A stretch of DNA of 64,000 nt from Actinocatenispora thailandica (GCF_016865425.1 NZ_AP023355.1:4710198-4774197), one strand, 5' to 3'; counted from the first letter of the stretch, positions 46,147 to 55,839 are shown. The notes: a model not told the origin generated them from the letters alone. Translations and numbers: made by a program.

Positions 46147-46515
46147 CCCGTTGGGACCTCCTAGATTGTGCGGCCCCGGGTGGGGTCGCGGGCCCGTTTC
46201 GCGGGAGCCGGCTGCTCGCCCGACCGTTCGGCGGGCGACTCGTCCGGATTGCCGGGCCCGGCCGGCCGGCGGACCCCGCCGGGCGCGCGCCGGCACCGGG
46301 GGGTGTGCGGTACGGCGGGGCACAGGCTGGCGCGGTAGCGTACCTCCGGCGTGACCTGTGTCTCCCGGCACGTCCGGAACCGAACCGCGGCCGTGCCACG
46401 TCCCAGAGGGTGCCGGACACCGGACGTGGGCGACCACACGGGCGGCGGTCACCATGGATGTCAGCGTCACCCACCGATGGCAGCGGCCAACGGACACCCG
46501 GAGGATTAACCCGAC
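46147..46515. other. 369-bp divergent intergenic region
   Basis: It contains the AGGAGG site of the small upstream frame (46157-46162), then GC-rich sequence with several short inverted repeats (for example CCGGGCCCGGCCGGCCGG around 46252-46275). The ribosome site GGAGGATTAAC is at 46500-46510 for the DsbA gene. I see no gene and no clear promoter boxes; TAGCGT at about 46336-46341 is a possible -10 element. Confidence 0.5.
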
Positions 46516-47334
46516 ATGGCGAGCAAGAACAAACCGAACAGCGCGGGCCGCAGCCCGGCCGCCGGTGCGAACCGGGGCAAGGGCGCCGGTTCGGCGAAGC
46601 AGCGGGCCAGGGCCGCGAAGGCGGTCGCCGCGGCACGCGCCGAGCGACAGCGCCGGAATCGGATCATCATCACCGCCTCGGTCTGCGCGGTGCTGCTCAT
46701 CGTCGTGGTCGGCGCGGTGTCCTGGGTGGTGTACGAGTCGAACAAGCCGAAGACGATCCCGGCCGCGTCGATCACCGCGAACTACCCGGTGAAGCTGGAC
46801 AACGGCGTGGTCGTCGCCGGCAAGGACAGCGCCAAGGTCAAGATCGACATCTACGAGGACTTCATGTGCCCGTACTGCGGCGAGTTGGAGCGCGGCAGTG
46901 GCAAGCAGATGCAGACCGCGCTGAACGACGGCACGCTGCAGGTCAAGTACCACATCGTCGACCTGCTGAACGGCAGCTCGACGCCGGCCGGCTACTCCGA
47001 CCGGGCCGCGAACATCGCGCTCGGCACGGTGGCCGAGGGCAAGTTCCCGCAGTTCCACTGGAGCCTCTACCACAAGCAGCCGGCCGAGGGTGGTCCCGGC
47101 TACTCCGACGACCAGATGATCGACCTGGCGAGCCGGCTCGGCGCGGACAAGAGCAAGATCAGCAAGATCGCCAAGGACGGCACCTACAAGAAGTACCCGG
47201 CGCAGCAGTTGAAGGACTTCCAGGCGGCCGGCTACTCCGGGACGCCGACCGTGGTCAACAACGGCAAGCAGGTCCAGATCAGTGACCTGAACTCCGCCGA
47301 CTGGCTGACCAAGCTGCTCAACGGCACCTCCTGA
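46516..47334 (+). CDS. Membrane-anchored DsbA-family thiol-disulfide protein
   Basis: 272 residues. The cytoplasmic N-terminus is basic (AKQRARAAKAVAAARAERQR), and a single membrane helix follows (about 50-72). The thioredoxin-fold domain faces outside, with active site C118-P-Y-C121 (YEDFMCPYC) and a late cis-Pro (SGTPTVVNNG). It resembles mycobacterial membrane DsbA proteins that form disulfides in exported proteins. The ATG at 46516 has GGAGG upstream. A strong terminator follows the gene. Confidence 0.93.
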   Translation: MASKNKPNSAGRSPAAGANRGKGAGSAKQRARAAKAVAAARAERQRRNRIIITASVCAVLLIVVVGAVSWVVYESNKPKTIPAASITANYPVKLDNGVVVAGKDSAKVKIDIYEDFMCPYCGELERGSGKQMQTALNDGTLQVKYHIVDLLNGSSTPAGYSDRAANIALGTVAEGKFPQFHWSLYHKQPAEGGPGYSDDQMIDLASRLGADKSKISKIAKDGTYKKYPAQQLKDFQAAGYSGTPTVVNNGKQVQISDLNSADWLTKLLNGTS

Positions 47335-47350
47335 CCGTCGGCCGGATGCC

Positions 47351-47385
47351 GCGAGGCCGCCCCGCAACGTTCGGGGCGGCCTCGC
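47351..47385. terminator. Hairpin terminator after DsbA gene
   Basis: A perfect 14-bp stem (47351-47364 with 47372-47385, 7-base loop), 17 bases after the stop. The convergent hexosaminidase gene ends at 47411, so it can serve both directions. Confidence 0.85.
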
Positions 47386-47410
47386 GTCGTTCCAGCCGGG
47401 CGCGCGGCGG

Positions 47411-49045
47411 TCAGTTGGTCTCCTGCTGCACGTCGGCGGTGGCGGACACCGCCTCCAGGTGCTCGCGTACCTTCGCCATCTCGGCGCCGGGCACCCGGCG
47501 GCGCGGACCGTCACCGCCGGCCTGCCACGGCCGCGGCCCGGTCAGCGGCCGGTACTCCACGCCCGCCGCGTCCAGCCGCGGCAGGTGCGCGTCGAGCCGT
47601 TCGGTCAGCCGCGTCGCCGGCGCTCCGGTCCAGGCCACGTCGGCCAGCGCGCAGGCCCGCGGGAACGCCAGGTAGTCCAGGTGCCGGGCGTCCGGGATGT
47701 ACTCCGACCAGGCCTGGAACTGCACGCCGAGCACGTGCGCGCGCTCGTCGGCCGCCCAGTCCGCCGGTACCGGGTCGAAGCCGGCGACGTCGTCGAGGGT
47801 GAGCGGCCCGCCGATCGACAGCGGCTCGTCGGCCCCGTCGGATTGGTCGTAGTCGAGGTAGGTCGGGTAGACGGGGCTGCGCACCACGTCGTAGCCGGCC
47901 GCGGCGGCGCGCCGGCCCACCGACGAACCGCGCCAGGCGGTGACGATCGAGTCCGGCAGCATCCCGCCGGTGACGAACCCCTCGTCCCACACCACCATCC
48001 GCCGACCGCCCTTGGCGAGGTGCTCGCCGAGCGAGCGCAGGAAGTACCCGTGGCCGTCGACCGGCTCGGTGATGCCCTGCTCGGCGAGGTGGCCCATCAC
48101 CTCGGCGTCCGCCGCCCAGTCGCGCAGCACGCACTCGTCGCCGCCGAGATGCACGTACGGCACCGGCAGCGCCTCGGTCAGCTCGTCCAGCACCTCGCCG
48201 AGGAACGCCAGGGTGCGCGGCAGCGGCGTGACAACGCCGGCCGAGATGCCCCAGCCGGTGAGCACCCGGTGGGTACCGATGCCGTACTCGGGATAGGCGG
48301 CGAGCAGCGCGGACGCGTGGCCGGGCAGGTCGAGCTCGGGCACCACGGTGACGCCGAGCCCGGTCGCGTACGCGTTGATCTCGGCCAGGTCGTCGAGCGT
48401 GTAGTAGCCGCCGTGCGGGACGTGGTCGTGGCTGCCGTCGCGCTCCCGGCCGACCTGGCTGCCCGGCCGGTGCGCGCCGATTTCGGTCAGCTTCGGGTAG
48501 CGGGCGGACTGCACCCGCCAGCCCTGGTCGTCGGACAGGTGCAGGTGCAGCCGGTTCAGCCCGTGCATGGCGAACAGGTCGAGGTAGCGCAGCACCTCCC
48601 GCTTGGGCAGGAAGTGCCGGGACACGTCGAGCATCCCGCCGCGCCACGGCAGCGCCGGTGCGTCCGCGACCTCGCCGCAGTCGAGCGCCCACTCGGTACC
48701 GGCCGGGGCGGCGGCGCGCCAGGCGGTGTCCGGCAGCAGTTGGCGCAGCGTCCGCGCGCCGTGCCGCAGTCCGTCCACACCGGCGGCGGTCAGCGTGACC
48801 CCGGTGGTACCGACGTGCAGCCGGTAGCCCTCGGGCTCGGTGATCGCGGCGTCGAACCCGACCGCGATCTCGGTACCGGTACCGGTGGGGCGCAGCGGCA
48901 GCCCCAGCGGGGCGAGCAGCCGGCGTACCGGTTCGGTCGCCTCGTCCGGACCGACCAGCCGGCTGTCGGCGGTCAGCGTGAGCGTGCCGGGCAGCCGGTG
49001 GGCCTCGCGCGCGCGGGGCACCAGGGTGTCGTACCGATCGGTCAT
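47411..49045 (-). CDS. GH20 beta-N-acetylhexosaminidase
   Basis: 544 residues, without signal peptide, so intracellular. The catalytic pair D303-E304 lies in HLGGDEC, and other GH20 blocks are GGMLDVSRHFLPK, LHLHLSDDQGWR and VVPELDLPGHA. It removes terminal N-acetylglucosamine (or GalNAc) from imported oligosaccharides such as chitobiose or glycan fragments. The ATG at 49045 has GGAGGAGG upstream. It is divergent from a ROK regulator that probably controls it in response to an amino sugar. Confidence 0.93.
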   Translation of the reverse strand: MTDRYDTLVPRAREAHRLPGTLTLTADSRLVGPDEATEPVRRLLAPLGLPLRPTGTGTEIAVGFDAAITEPEGYRLHVGTTGVTLTAAGVDGLRHGARTLRQLLPDTAWRAAAPAGTEWALDCGEVADAPALPWRGGMLDVSRHFLPKREVLRYLDLFAMHGLNRLHLHLSDDQGWRVQSARYPKLTEIGAHRPGSQVGRERDGSHDHVPHGGYYTLDDLAEINAYATGLGVTVVPELDLPGHASALLAAYPEYGIGTHRVLTGWGISAGVVTPLPRTLAFLGEVLDELTEALPVPYVHLGGDECVLRDWAADAEVMGHLAEQGITEPVDGHGYFLRSLGEHLAKGGRRMVVWDEGFVTGGMLPDSIVTAWRGSSVGRRAAAAGYDVVRSPVYPTYLDYDQSDGADEPLSIGGPLTLDDVAGFDPVPADWAADERAHVLGVQFQAWSEYIPDARHLDYLAFPRACALADVAWTGAPATRLTERLDAHLPRLDAAGVEYRPLTGPRPWQAGGDGPRRRVPGAEMAKVREHLEAVSATADVQQETN

Positions 49046-49147
49046 CCGATCCTCCTCCTGACCGGGCGGCGTTCCTGGTCGACGCCGCCGGTGTGGCCGG
49101 GCGGCGCTGTTCTCCCGGGCGCCGCCGTCGTACGATTCAGAAACTAA

Positions 49148-49162
49148 CAGGAAGGGTTCCTG
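49148..49162. promoter_or_regulatory. Candidate ROK-repressor operator
   Basis: CAGGAA-GGG-TTCCTG, a perfect 6-bp inverted repeat within a locally A/T-richer stretch (AGAAACTAACAGG). It lies 20 bases before the GTG of the ROK gene, in the spacer shared with the hexosaminidase gene. Confidence 0.5.
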
Positions 49163-49181
49163 CTGGAAAGGGGATCGGGCC

Positions 49182-50402
49182 GTGCCACCCGCGACACCGC
49201 GCACCGCGCGGCTGATCAACGACCGCAGCGCCTACCAGCTGCTACTCGACCGCGGGCCGCTCACCCGCACCCAGCTACGTGCACTGACCGGGCTGTCCCG
49301 GCCCACCGTCGCCGACCTGATCGACCGGCTCGCGGCGGACGGACTGATCGCCCGGCTCGGCGAGTCCGGCGCCGAGCGGCGCGGCCCCAACGCCGCCCTG
49401 TACGGGGTGCTGGCGGACCGCGCACACGTCGCCGGCGTCGCCGTCGACACCAGCCGCATCGTGGTCACCCGGGCCGACGCGACCGGTCGTACCGTCGGCA
49501 CCGCGCGGCTGCCGATCGACCCCGACGCCGACCCCGCATCCCAGGTACTCGCCGCGCTCACCGCCGCCGGGGGCGGGGCGCCGGCCGGCGCGCCCGACCC
49601 CGCACCATCCAGCGCAGCCGACCCGGCGGCGCACCGGGCACCGCTGGGCGCGGTGGCGGTCGGTACCCCCGGGTTGGTCGATCCGGCCAGCGGCGCGGTG
49701 ACGTTCGCCGCCGGGCTGCCCGGCTGGCACGGCGACCTGCGGACGGCGCTGCGGGACCGGCTGGGCGTGCCGGTGCTGGTGGACAACGAGGTCAACCTGG
49801 CCGGCGTCGCCGAGCACCGGATCGGCGCGGCCCGCGACACCGACACGTACTGCCTGCTGTCGCTCGGCGCCGGGGTCGGCGTCGCGGTGCTGCTGGGTGG
49901 CCGGATGCATCGCGGCGCGTCCGGTGGCGCCGGCGAGATCGGCTACCTGCCGTACCTGGCCGGCCCGGGTGTGCCCGGGCACGGCTCGAGCCGGCCGGCG
50001 GGTGGGCCCGGTCGGCCGGCCCGCGGCATGCAGCAGCTGATCGGAGCGCCGGCGCTGGCCGCGCTCGCGGCCCGGCACCTGCCCGGCGCTCCCCCACCCG
50101 ACCCGGTCGACGCCGTCCTCGCCGCCGTCCCGGAACCGGAGTTCCGGGTCGAGCTGGCGCAGCTGGTCGCGGTCGCGGTGGTGGGGCTGTGCGCGGTGCT
50201 CGACCCGGGCACGATCGTGCTCGGCGGGCCGATCGGACACGCCGGCGGCGCACCACTGGCCGAGCTGGTCGCCGCCGAGGTCGCCGCCGCGATACCGCTG
50301 CCCACCGAGGTACGGGCCGGGACCGTCACCGGCGACCCGGCACTGCGCGGCGCCGTCCTCACCGGGCTCGACCTGCTGCACGACGACCTCTTCGGCAGCT
50401 GA
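49182..50402 (+). CDS. ROK-family transcriptional regulator
   Basis: 406 residues. The N-terminal winged helix reads LDRGPLTRTQLRALTGLSRPTVADLIDRL. The ROK sugar-binding domain follows (VAVGTPGLVD, VDNEVNLAGVAE, GASGGAGEIGYLPY, LDPGTIVLGGPIG). The zinc motif (CxCGxxGC) usual after GEIGH is replaced by a Pro/Gly-rich stretch without cysteines. A Gly/Pro/Ala insertion lies near residues 130-155. It is probably a GlcNAc-type repressor of the divergent GH20 gene. The GTG at 49182 is chosen by position after GGAAAGGGG. Confidence 0.88.
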   Translation: MPPATPRTARLINDRSAYQLLLDRGPLTRTQLRALTGLSRPTVADLIDRLAADGLIARLGESGAERRGPNAALYGVLADRAHVAGVAVDTSRIVVTRADATGRTVGTARLPIDPDADPASQVLAALTAAGGGAPAGAPDPAPSSAADPAAHRAPLGAVAVGTPGLVDPASGAVTFAAGLPGWHGDLRTALRDRLGVPVLVDNEVNLAGVAEHRIGAARDTDTYCLLSLGAGVGVAVLLGGRMHRGASGGAGEIGYLPYLAGPGVPGHGSSRPAGGPGRPARGMQQLIGAPALAALAARHLPGAPPPDPVDAVLAAVPEPEFRVELAQLVAVAVVGLCAVLDPGTIVLGGPIGHAGGAPLAELVAAEVAAAIPLPTEVRAGTVTGDPALRGAVLTGLDLLHDDLFGS

Positions 50403-50475
50403 ACCCACTCGCGCCACCGGGCGACACCGCACCGTTCAAGGAGACGCGCCGCCGCGGGCACGCCGATCGGGCAGA

Positions 50476-50511
50476 CGCGTGCGGCGTGCCCACCTGGACA
50501 CGCCGCACGCG
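50476..50511. terminator. Bidirectional hairpin terminator
   Basis: A perfect 13-bp stem (50476-50488 with 50499-50511, 10-base loop) between the convergent ROK and GH1 genes. Confidence 0.75.
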
Positions 50512-50592
50512 GTTCGGTGATCGACGAACGACCCGGCTGCCGGGCCATCGACGACCGGGACGGAACCCGAGTCCACCGTCGACGGCAGGCGA

Positions 50593-51969
50593 TCAGGCGT
50601 GCTGCTCGATCAGCTGCCGGTACCAGTGGTAGCTGGCCTTGGGGGTCCGCCGCTGCGTCTGGTAGTCGACGTGCACCAGGCCGAACCGCTTCGCGTAGCC
50701 GTACGCCCACTCGAAGTTGTCCAGCAACGACCAGCAGAAGTAGCCGCGCACGTCGACGCCCTCGTCGACGGCCTGCGCCACCGCGCGCAGATGGCCGTCC
50801 AGGTAGCCGATCCGCGCCTGGTCCTGCACCGCGCCGTCGACCACGGTGTCCGGGTAGGCGGCACCGTTCTCGGTGATGTAGATCGGCGGCAGGTCCGGGT
50901 AGCTGTCCCGCAGCCACACCAGCAGCCGGCGCAGCCCGTCCGGTTCGGCCGGCCACGGCATCGCGGTCTGCGGCAGGCGCGCCGGCGGCACGTCGACCAC
51001 CCCGATGTCGGTGGCGACCCGCCGGGACAGGTCCGGCTCCTGCGACGGCGCATCCTTGGCGTACTGCGGGAAGTAGTTGTTCACGCCGAGGAAGTCGATC
51101 GGCTCGTGCGCGAGCGCCAGGTCACCGTCCCGGCGGAACGAGAAGTCGCTGATCGGGCTCCACAGCTCCGCCTCGCCGTCCGGGTACCGCCCGGCCAGGA
51201 CCGGATCGGAGAACACCCGGTTGGCCAGCAGCTCGGCCCGCGCGGCGGCGGCCACGTCGGCCGGCGCGTCCGTCGCCGGCGTCACGTGGTTCATGTTGAG
51301 CGTGATGCCGAACCGCTCGTCGTTCTTGCGCTGCGCCCGCATCGCCCGTACCGCGAGGCCGTGGCCGACGAGCAGGTGGTGTGCGGCGGCGAGCGCGCCG
51401 TGCCCCTCCTGCGCGCCCGGCGCGTGCCGGCCCTCGGCGTAGCCGATGAACGAGCTGCAGAACGGCTCGTTCAGGGTGATCCAGTACGGCACCCGGTCGG
51501 CCAGCGCCTCGTGCACGATCGCCGCGTAGTCGGCGAACCGCTCCGCGGTGTCTCGTTCCCGCCAGCCGCCGGCGTCCTCCAGCGGCTGCGGCAGGTCCCA
51601 GTGGTAGAGCGTGGCCATCGGGGTGATGCCGGCGCCGACCAGCTCGTCCACCAGCCGCTGGTAGAAGTCCAGCCCGGCGGCGTTGACGCCGCCCTTGCCG
51701 TCCGGCTGGATCCGCGGCCAGGCGATCGAGAAACGGTATGCGCCGGCGCCCAGCTGTTTGAGCAGCGCCACGTCCTCGGCGTACCGGTGGTAGTGGTCGC
51801 AGGCCACGTCGCCGGTGTCACCGCCGGCGACGGCGCCCGGGGTGTGCGCGAACGTGTCCCAGATGGACGGTCCGCGGCCGTCGGCATCGACGGCGCCCTC
51901 GATCTGGTACGACGCGGTCGCCGCGCCGAACACGAAACCCTTGGGGAGGCGGGGAAGTTGAGCGGTCAC
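50593..51969 (-). CDS. GH1 beta-glucosidase/beta-glycosidase
   Basis: 458 residues, standard GH1 length. Acid/base E168 (TLNEP) and nucleophile E367 (ITENG) are present. The N-terminal FVFGAATASYQIEG and the late FCWSLLDNFEWAYGY are canonical. It has no signal peptide, so it hydrolyses imported beta-glycosides in the cytoplasm. The GTG at 51969 lies one base after the stop of the GH5-type gene, so both belong to one operon that starts with the ABC transporter genes. Confidence 0.95.
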   Translation of the reverse strand: MTAQLPRLPKGFVFGAATASYQIEGAVDADGRGPSIWDTFAHTPGAVAGGDTGDVACDHYHRYAEDVALLKQLGAGAYRFSIAWPRIQPDGKGGVNAAGLDFYQRLVDELVGAGITPMATLYHWDLPQPLEDAGGWRERDTAERFADYAAIVHEALADRVPYWITLNEPFCSSFIGYAEGRHAPGAQEGHGALAAAHHLLVGHGLAVRAMRAQRKNDERFGITLNMNHVTPATDAPADVAAAARAELLANRVFSDPVLAGRYPDGEAELWSPISDFSFRRDGDLALAHEPIDFLGVNNYFPQYAKDAPSQEPDLSRRVATDIGVVDVPPARLPQTAMPWPAEPDGLRRLLVWLRDSYPDLPPIYITENGAAYPDTVVDGAVQDQARIGYLDGHLRAVAQAVDEGVDVRGYFCWSLLDNFEWAYGYAKRFGLVHVDYQTQRRTPKASYHWYRQLIEQHA

Positions 51970-51970
51970 G

Positions 51971-53920
51971 TCAGACCTCCAGCGCGTACACGCCGACGCC
52001 GTACGCCGGCAGGGTGAACTGCGACACCGGCTCGCCGCCGCCGATCGGGCGCAGCGTGCCGCCGCCGGGCAGTACCGGGGTCACCTCGTGCTCGGCCGAG
52101 TGCTGGCTGACGAACCAGGCGAACCGCCGGCCGTCGGTGTGCTCCAGCACGTCGGTGAACACGCTCGGGTCGTCGACGGTCACGGTGCGGGCGACGCCGG
52201 CCACCGCGGCGAGCGCGTCGTAGATCCGGTGGGTGTCCTCCGGGTTGACCCGGCCCTGCTTCGATGCCATGTGCTCCAGCGGGTAGGTGCACAGGATCGT
52301 CTCGCCGGCGCCGACCCGGTGCCGCAGCAGCGCCGGGTTGCCGTGCTGGTCGGTCGCCACGACCTTCGCGCCGCGCGCCTGGACGGGCAGGAACGCCCGG
52401 CTGTGCTCGTTGCCCGCCGCGGTGAACCGCAGCGTCTCCCCCGCCGCGATCGAGCCGAAGTCCTCGGTGAAGGTGAACTCGACGACGTCGTCCTCGATCG
52501 GGTTGTTCAGCCCGTACGCCAGCTGGTGCTCCACGCCGAACATCTCGTCCAGCTTCTGGAACCACGGCCCGCGGTGGAAGCCGTGCTCGCCGGAGCAGTA
52601 CGACAGGTAGACCACCGCGCCGTCGCCCGCGAACTCGTGCAGCCGCAGCCAGGTCGGCGCGAGGACCTGCCGCGTCGACGGCAGCAGGTACAGCTTCGCG
52701 TCGGTGGCCAGGCCGTCCTCCTCCCGGGTCAGCGCGACCGGCAGGTGCGCCTCGCGGGCGGCGAGGTAGCCCTGCCGCAGGGTGTCGAACACCAGCTTGC
52801 GGTCCGGTGCGGTCGAGATCGGGTAGTCGCGCTCCAGGTACGAGGAGACGACCAGCGCGGCGTCGGTGTCGGTGCGGTGCGTGTTGACGAAGTCCACCTC
52901 GGCCAGCACCTTCGCGAACCCGTCCAGCTCGCGCAGCGGCGCCTTCGGTGCACCGGTGTTGGTGGTGATGCCGAAGTGCATCTCGAACGGGTGGTGCCGG
53001 TACGGGTCCTGCGTGTTCAGGTGGTCGTAGTCGGTGTTGTTCCAGGCGATCCAGCCGGTCGCGCCGGCCAGCAGCGAGTTGTGCAGGCTCTGCCGGTAGT
53101 AGTGACCCTGGTTGGGCTCGGAGACGAAGTCGGTGGACAGCCCGAACTCCTCCAGCACCACCGGCTTGTTCGCCACCGCCGCCAGCTCGCACAGGAACGC
53201 GGCGTTGAGGTTCTGCCGCACCTGGTCGTTGTCCATCTTGTACACGTGCGGCCCGACGAAGTCGACCAGCTCGCCGGTCTCGCGCACCGAGAAGCCGTTG
53301 TCCTCGCCGGTGACCTCGATGCCCCAGGCGCCGTCGCCGAGCGAGACGGGTTGGTACCCGCCGCCGGCCCGGACCGCCTGCACCATCAGCGTCGCCCAGC
53401 TGGTGACGTCCGACTGGGGGGCGGCGGGCTGGCCCCGGCGCCGGCCGTAGATCGGCATCTCGTTGCTGATCAGCCAGCCGGCGACGGCCGGGTGATCGTG
53501 CAGCCGGCGCACCATCTGCTCGACGAACCAGGCCTGCCGGGACACCAGCCAGACGTCGGCGTACAGGTCGCGTTCGATCCCGCCGCGCCAGGCCGGATCC
53601 CAGTTCTCCCCGGACATGTGGCCGACGATGAACGTCGGGATCGAACTCATCCCCAGCTCGGCGTGCGCGTCCAGGAAGTCCCGGTAGTGCGCCACCTTCT
53701 CCTCGTCCACGGTGGACGGTTCCGGGTGGAAGTCCGGCCAGTAGAAGAACGACCGGGTCTGCCGCAACCCGTGCTCCGCCAGGACCCGCAGCTCGTCCCG
53801 TACCACCGCCGGGTCGTAGCTGCGCCACATCAGCGGTCCGCCCGTACGCGACCAGAAGTTGGCGCCGAGCCAGGCCACCGGCCGATCGCCGACCGTGACC
53901 TTCGCGGAGTTACGCCGCAT
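51971..53920 (-). CDS. GH5-like beta-glycosidase (possible beta-mannosidase, GH5_18 type)
   Basis: 649 residues. The TIM-barrel GH5/clan-A core has acid/base E154 (WLISNEMP) and nucleophile E257 or E258 (VVLEEFGLS). A C-terminal beta domain of about 250 residues follows. There is no signal peptide. The length and motifs match the GH5_18 beta-mannosidase group found in bifidobacteria and streptomycetes, which acts on Man-beta-1,4-GlcNAc or mannobiose; this subfamily call is inference. The ATG at 53920 lies 28 bases after the permease stop in the sugar operon. Confidence 0.78.
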   Translation of the reverse strand: MRRNSAKVTVGDRPVAWLGANFWSRTGGPLMWRSYDPAVVRDELRVLAEHGLRQTRSFFYWPDFHPEPSTVDEEKVAHYRDFLDAHAELGMSSIPTFIVGHMSGENWDPAWRGGIERDLYADVWLVSRQAWFVEQMVRRLHDHPAVAGWLISNEMPIYGRRRGQPAAPQSDVTSWATLMVQAVRAGGGYQPVSLGDGAWGIEVTGEDNGFSVRETGELVDFVGPHVYKMDNDQVRQNLNAAFLCELAAVANKPVVLEEFGLSTDFVSEPNQGHYYRQSLHNSLLAGATGWIAWNNTDYDHLNTQDPYRHHPFEMHFGITTNTGAPKAPLRELDGFAKVLAEVDFVNTHRTDTDAALVVSSYLERDYPISTAPDRKLVFDTLRQGYLAAREAHLPVALTREEDGLATDAKLYLLPSTRQVLAPTWLRLHEFAGDGAVVYLSYCSGEHGFHRGPWFQKLDEMFGVEHQLAYGLNNPIEDDVVEFTFTEDFGSIAAGETLRFTAAGNEHSRAFLPVQARGAKVVATDQHGNPALLRHRVGAGETILCTYPLEHMASKQGRVNPEDTHRIYDALAAVAGVARTVTVDDPSVFTDVLEHTDGRRFAWFVSQHSAEHEVTPVLPGGGTLRPIGGGEPVSQFTLPAYGVGVYALEV

Positions 53921-53948
53921 GTTTTCCCTCTTCCACAGTTGTGCTGAG

Positions 53949-54788
53949 TTACTTGACCGCGCCGGCTGTCAATCCCTGGACGAGATAGCGCTGGAGCAGC
54001 AGGAAGCCGACCACGACCGGAACGCTGACCACCAGCGAGGCGGCCATCACCTGGTTCCAGTAGACCGAGATCTGGGTGGAGTACTCGCGCAGCCCGATCG
54101 CGAGCGTCTTGGACGAGTCGTTGGTCATCACCGAGGCGAACAGCGTCTCGCCCCAGGCGGTCATGAACGAGTAGATGCCCACCGCCACGATGCCCGGCTT
54201 CGCCGCCGGGATCACCACCGACCACAGGGTGCGCATCGGGCCGGCGCCGTCCACCTTCGCCGCCTCGTCCAGCCCGCGCGGGATCGTGTCGAAGTACCCG
54301 ACGAGCATCCAGATCGAGAACGGCAGCGAGAACGTCAGGTAGGTGATGATCAACCCGACCCGGGAGCCCTGCAGCGCGAAGCCGGTGGCCTGCCCGATGT
54401 TGACGAAGATCAGGTACAGCGGCAGCAGGAACAGGATGCCCGGGAACATCTGCGTGCTCAACACGGTGATCCGGAACACCTGCTTGCCGCGGAAGTTCCA
54501 CCGGCTCACCGCGTACGACGCGAAGATCGCGATGAGCACCGAGAACAGGGCCGCCGACAGCGACACGATGACGCTGTTGCTGAAGTAGCGCGCCAGCGGG
54601 ATCGTGTGCCAGATGTCCACGAACGGCTGCACCGTGAGGTGGCTGGGTATCCAGGAGAACGCGCCCTGCACGTCGGACAGCGGCTTGAGCCCGGACACGA
54701 TCATCACGTACAGCGGGGCCAGCGTGAACAGGGTCAGGAGCGTGAGCCCGACGACGCGGATCACCTTGAACGACGTGGATTCACGCAC
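53949..54788 (-). CDS. Carbohydrate ABC transporter permease (MalG-like)
   Basis: 279 residues, six membrane helices. The EAA loop motif reads EAAKVDGAGPMRTLWSVVIPAAKPGI. It forms the inner-membrane pore together with the other permease. The GTG start overlaps the upstream permease by eight bases. No ATPase is encoded in the operon; a shared MsiK-like ATPase elsewhere is expected. Confidence 0.94.
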   Translation of the reverse strand: MRESTSFKVIRVVGLTLLTLFTLAPLYVMIVSGLKPLSDVQGAFSWIPSHLTVQPFVDIWHTIPLARYFSNSVIVSLSAALFSVLIAIFASYAVSRWNFRGKQVFRITVLSTQMFPGILFLLPLYLIFVNIGQATGFALQGSRVGLIITYLTFSLPFSIWMLVGYFDTIPRGLDEAAKVDGAGPMRTLWSVVIPAAKPGIVAVGIYSFMTAWGETLFASVMTNDSSKTLAIGLREYSTQISVYWNQVMAASLVVSVPVVVGFLLLQRYLVQGLTAGAVK

Positions 54789-55758
54789 GGCGCGACCTCC
54801 TCGACGTGAACAGCAGGTACACCCCGGTCACCACCAGCAGGAACAGCAACAGCAACACGCTCATCGCGGAGCCGAGCCCGAAGTTGAAGTTCTGGAACGA
54901 GGACTGGTAGACGTGGATCGAGATCAGGTCCGCCGACTTCGGGATCGACGCCGAGAACAGCGTGTACGGCACGTTGAAGTCGTTGAACGTCCACAGGAAC
55001 AGCACCAGGATCAGCACCTGGTTGATCCCGCGCAGCATCGGCAGCGTCAGCTTGCGGAACTGCTGCCACATGCCGGCGCCGTCGACCGCGGCCGCCTCGT
55101 ACACGTCGGTCGGCAGCGACTGCATCCCGGCCATCAGGGTCAGCAGCGCGAACGGCCACAGCCGCCACACCGCGACCACCACGATGGAGGCGAACGCGTT
55201 GTTGCCGATCAGCCAGAACGTGTGCCCGTCGGTGATGTGCAGCTGCGCGAGCAGGTGGTTGACCATCCCGTTGTCGCGGGACAGCATGAACTTCCAGACG
55301 ATGACGCCGGCGTAGACCGGCAGCGCGTAGGGGATCAGGAAGATCGTCCGCAGCAGCGCCCGGCCCCGGAACGAGCGCTGCAGCATCACCGCGGCGAACA
55401 TGCCGAGCACCCAGGAGATCCCGACCACCAGGATGGTGAACCCGATCGTCACGACGAACGACCAGATCAGCGCCTTGCCGATGCTGCCGTTGACGTCGAT
55501 GGCGTAGTGGTAGTTGGACAGCCCCGCGAACGGCGCCTCCAACCAGTTGCGCAGGAAGAACTGGTTGAGTTTGAGGAAGCTGATCCCGATCCCGGTCAGC
55601 ATCGGGATCACGTGCACCAGCAGCTCGAAGATGATCGCCGGCGCGAGAAGCAGGTACGGCAGCCACCGGTGCTGGGCGACGCGCCGGCGGCGCGGGGTCC
55701 TGTCGGACCCCTTGCCGGCGCGTCGCCCGTCCCGGACGGCAGAGTCAGTTGCCGTCAT
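54781..55758 (-). CDS. Carbohydrate ABC transporter permease (MalF-like)
   Basis: 325 residues, six helices after a basic N-terminal stretch (GKGSDRTPRRRRVAQHR). The EAA motif reads YEAAAVDGAGMWQQFRKLTLPMLR. It pairs with the MalG-like permease and the lipoprotein to import a sugar. The ATG at 55758 follows the lipoprotein gene by about 80 bases on the same strand. Confidence 0.94.
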   Translation of the reverse strand: MTATDSAVRDGRRAGKGSDRTPRRRRVAQHRWLPYLLLAPAIIFELLVHVIPMLTGIGISFLKLNQFFLRNWLEAPFAGLSNYHYAIDVNGSIGKALIWSFVVTIGFTILVVGISWVLGMFAAVMLQRSFRGRALLRTIFLIPYALPVYAGVIVWKFMLSRDNGMVNHLLAQLHITDGHTFWLIGNNAFASIVVVAVWRLWPFALLTLMAGMQSLPTDVYEAAAVDGAGMWQQFRKLTLPMLRGINQVLILVLFLWTFNDFNVPYTLFSASIPKSADLISIHVYQSSFQNFNFGLGSAMSVLLLLFLLVVTGVYLLFTSRRSRRA

Positions 55759-55839
55759 CAGACGATTCCGCCTTCACTAACCGAGGTGAGAGGTCTCCGC
55801 AGGGTGGACGTCGACCGACGCCCACCCTCCCGAGATCGC

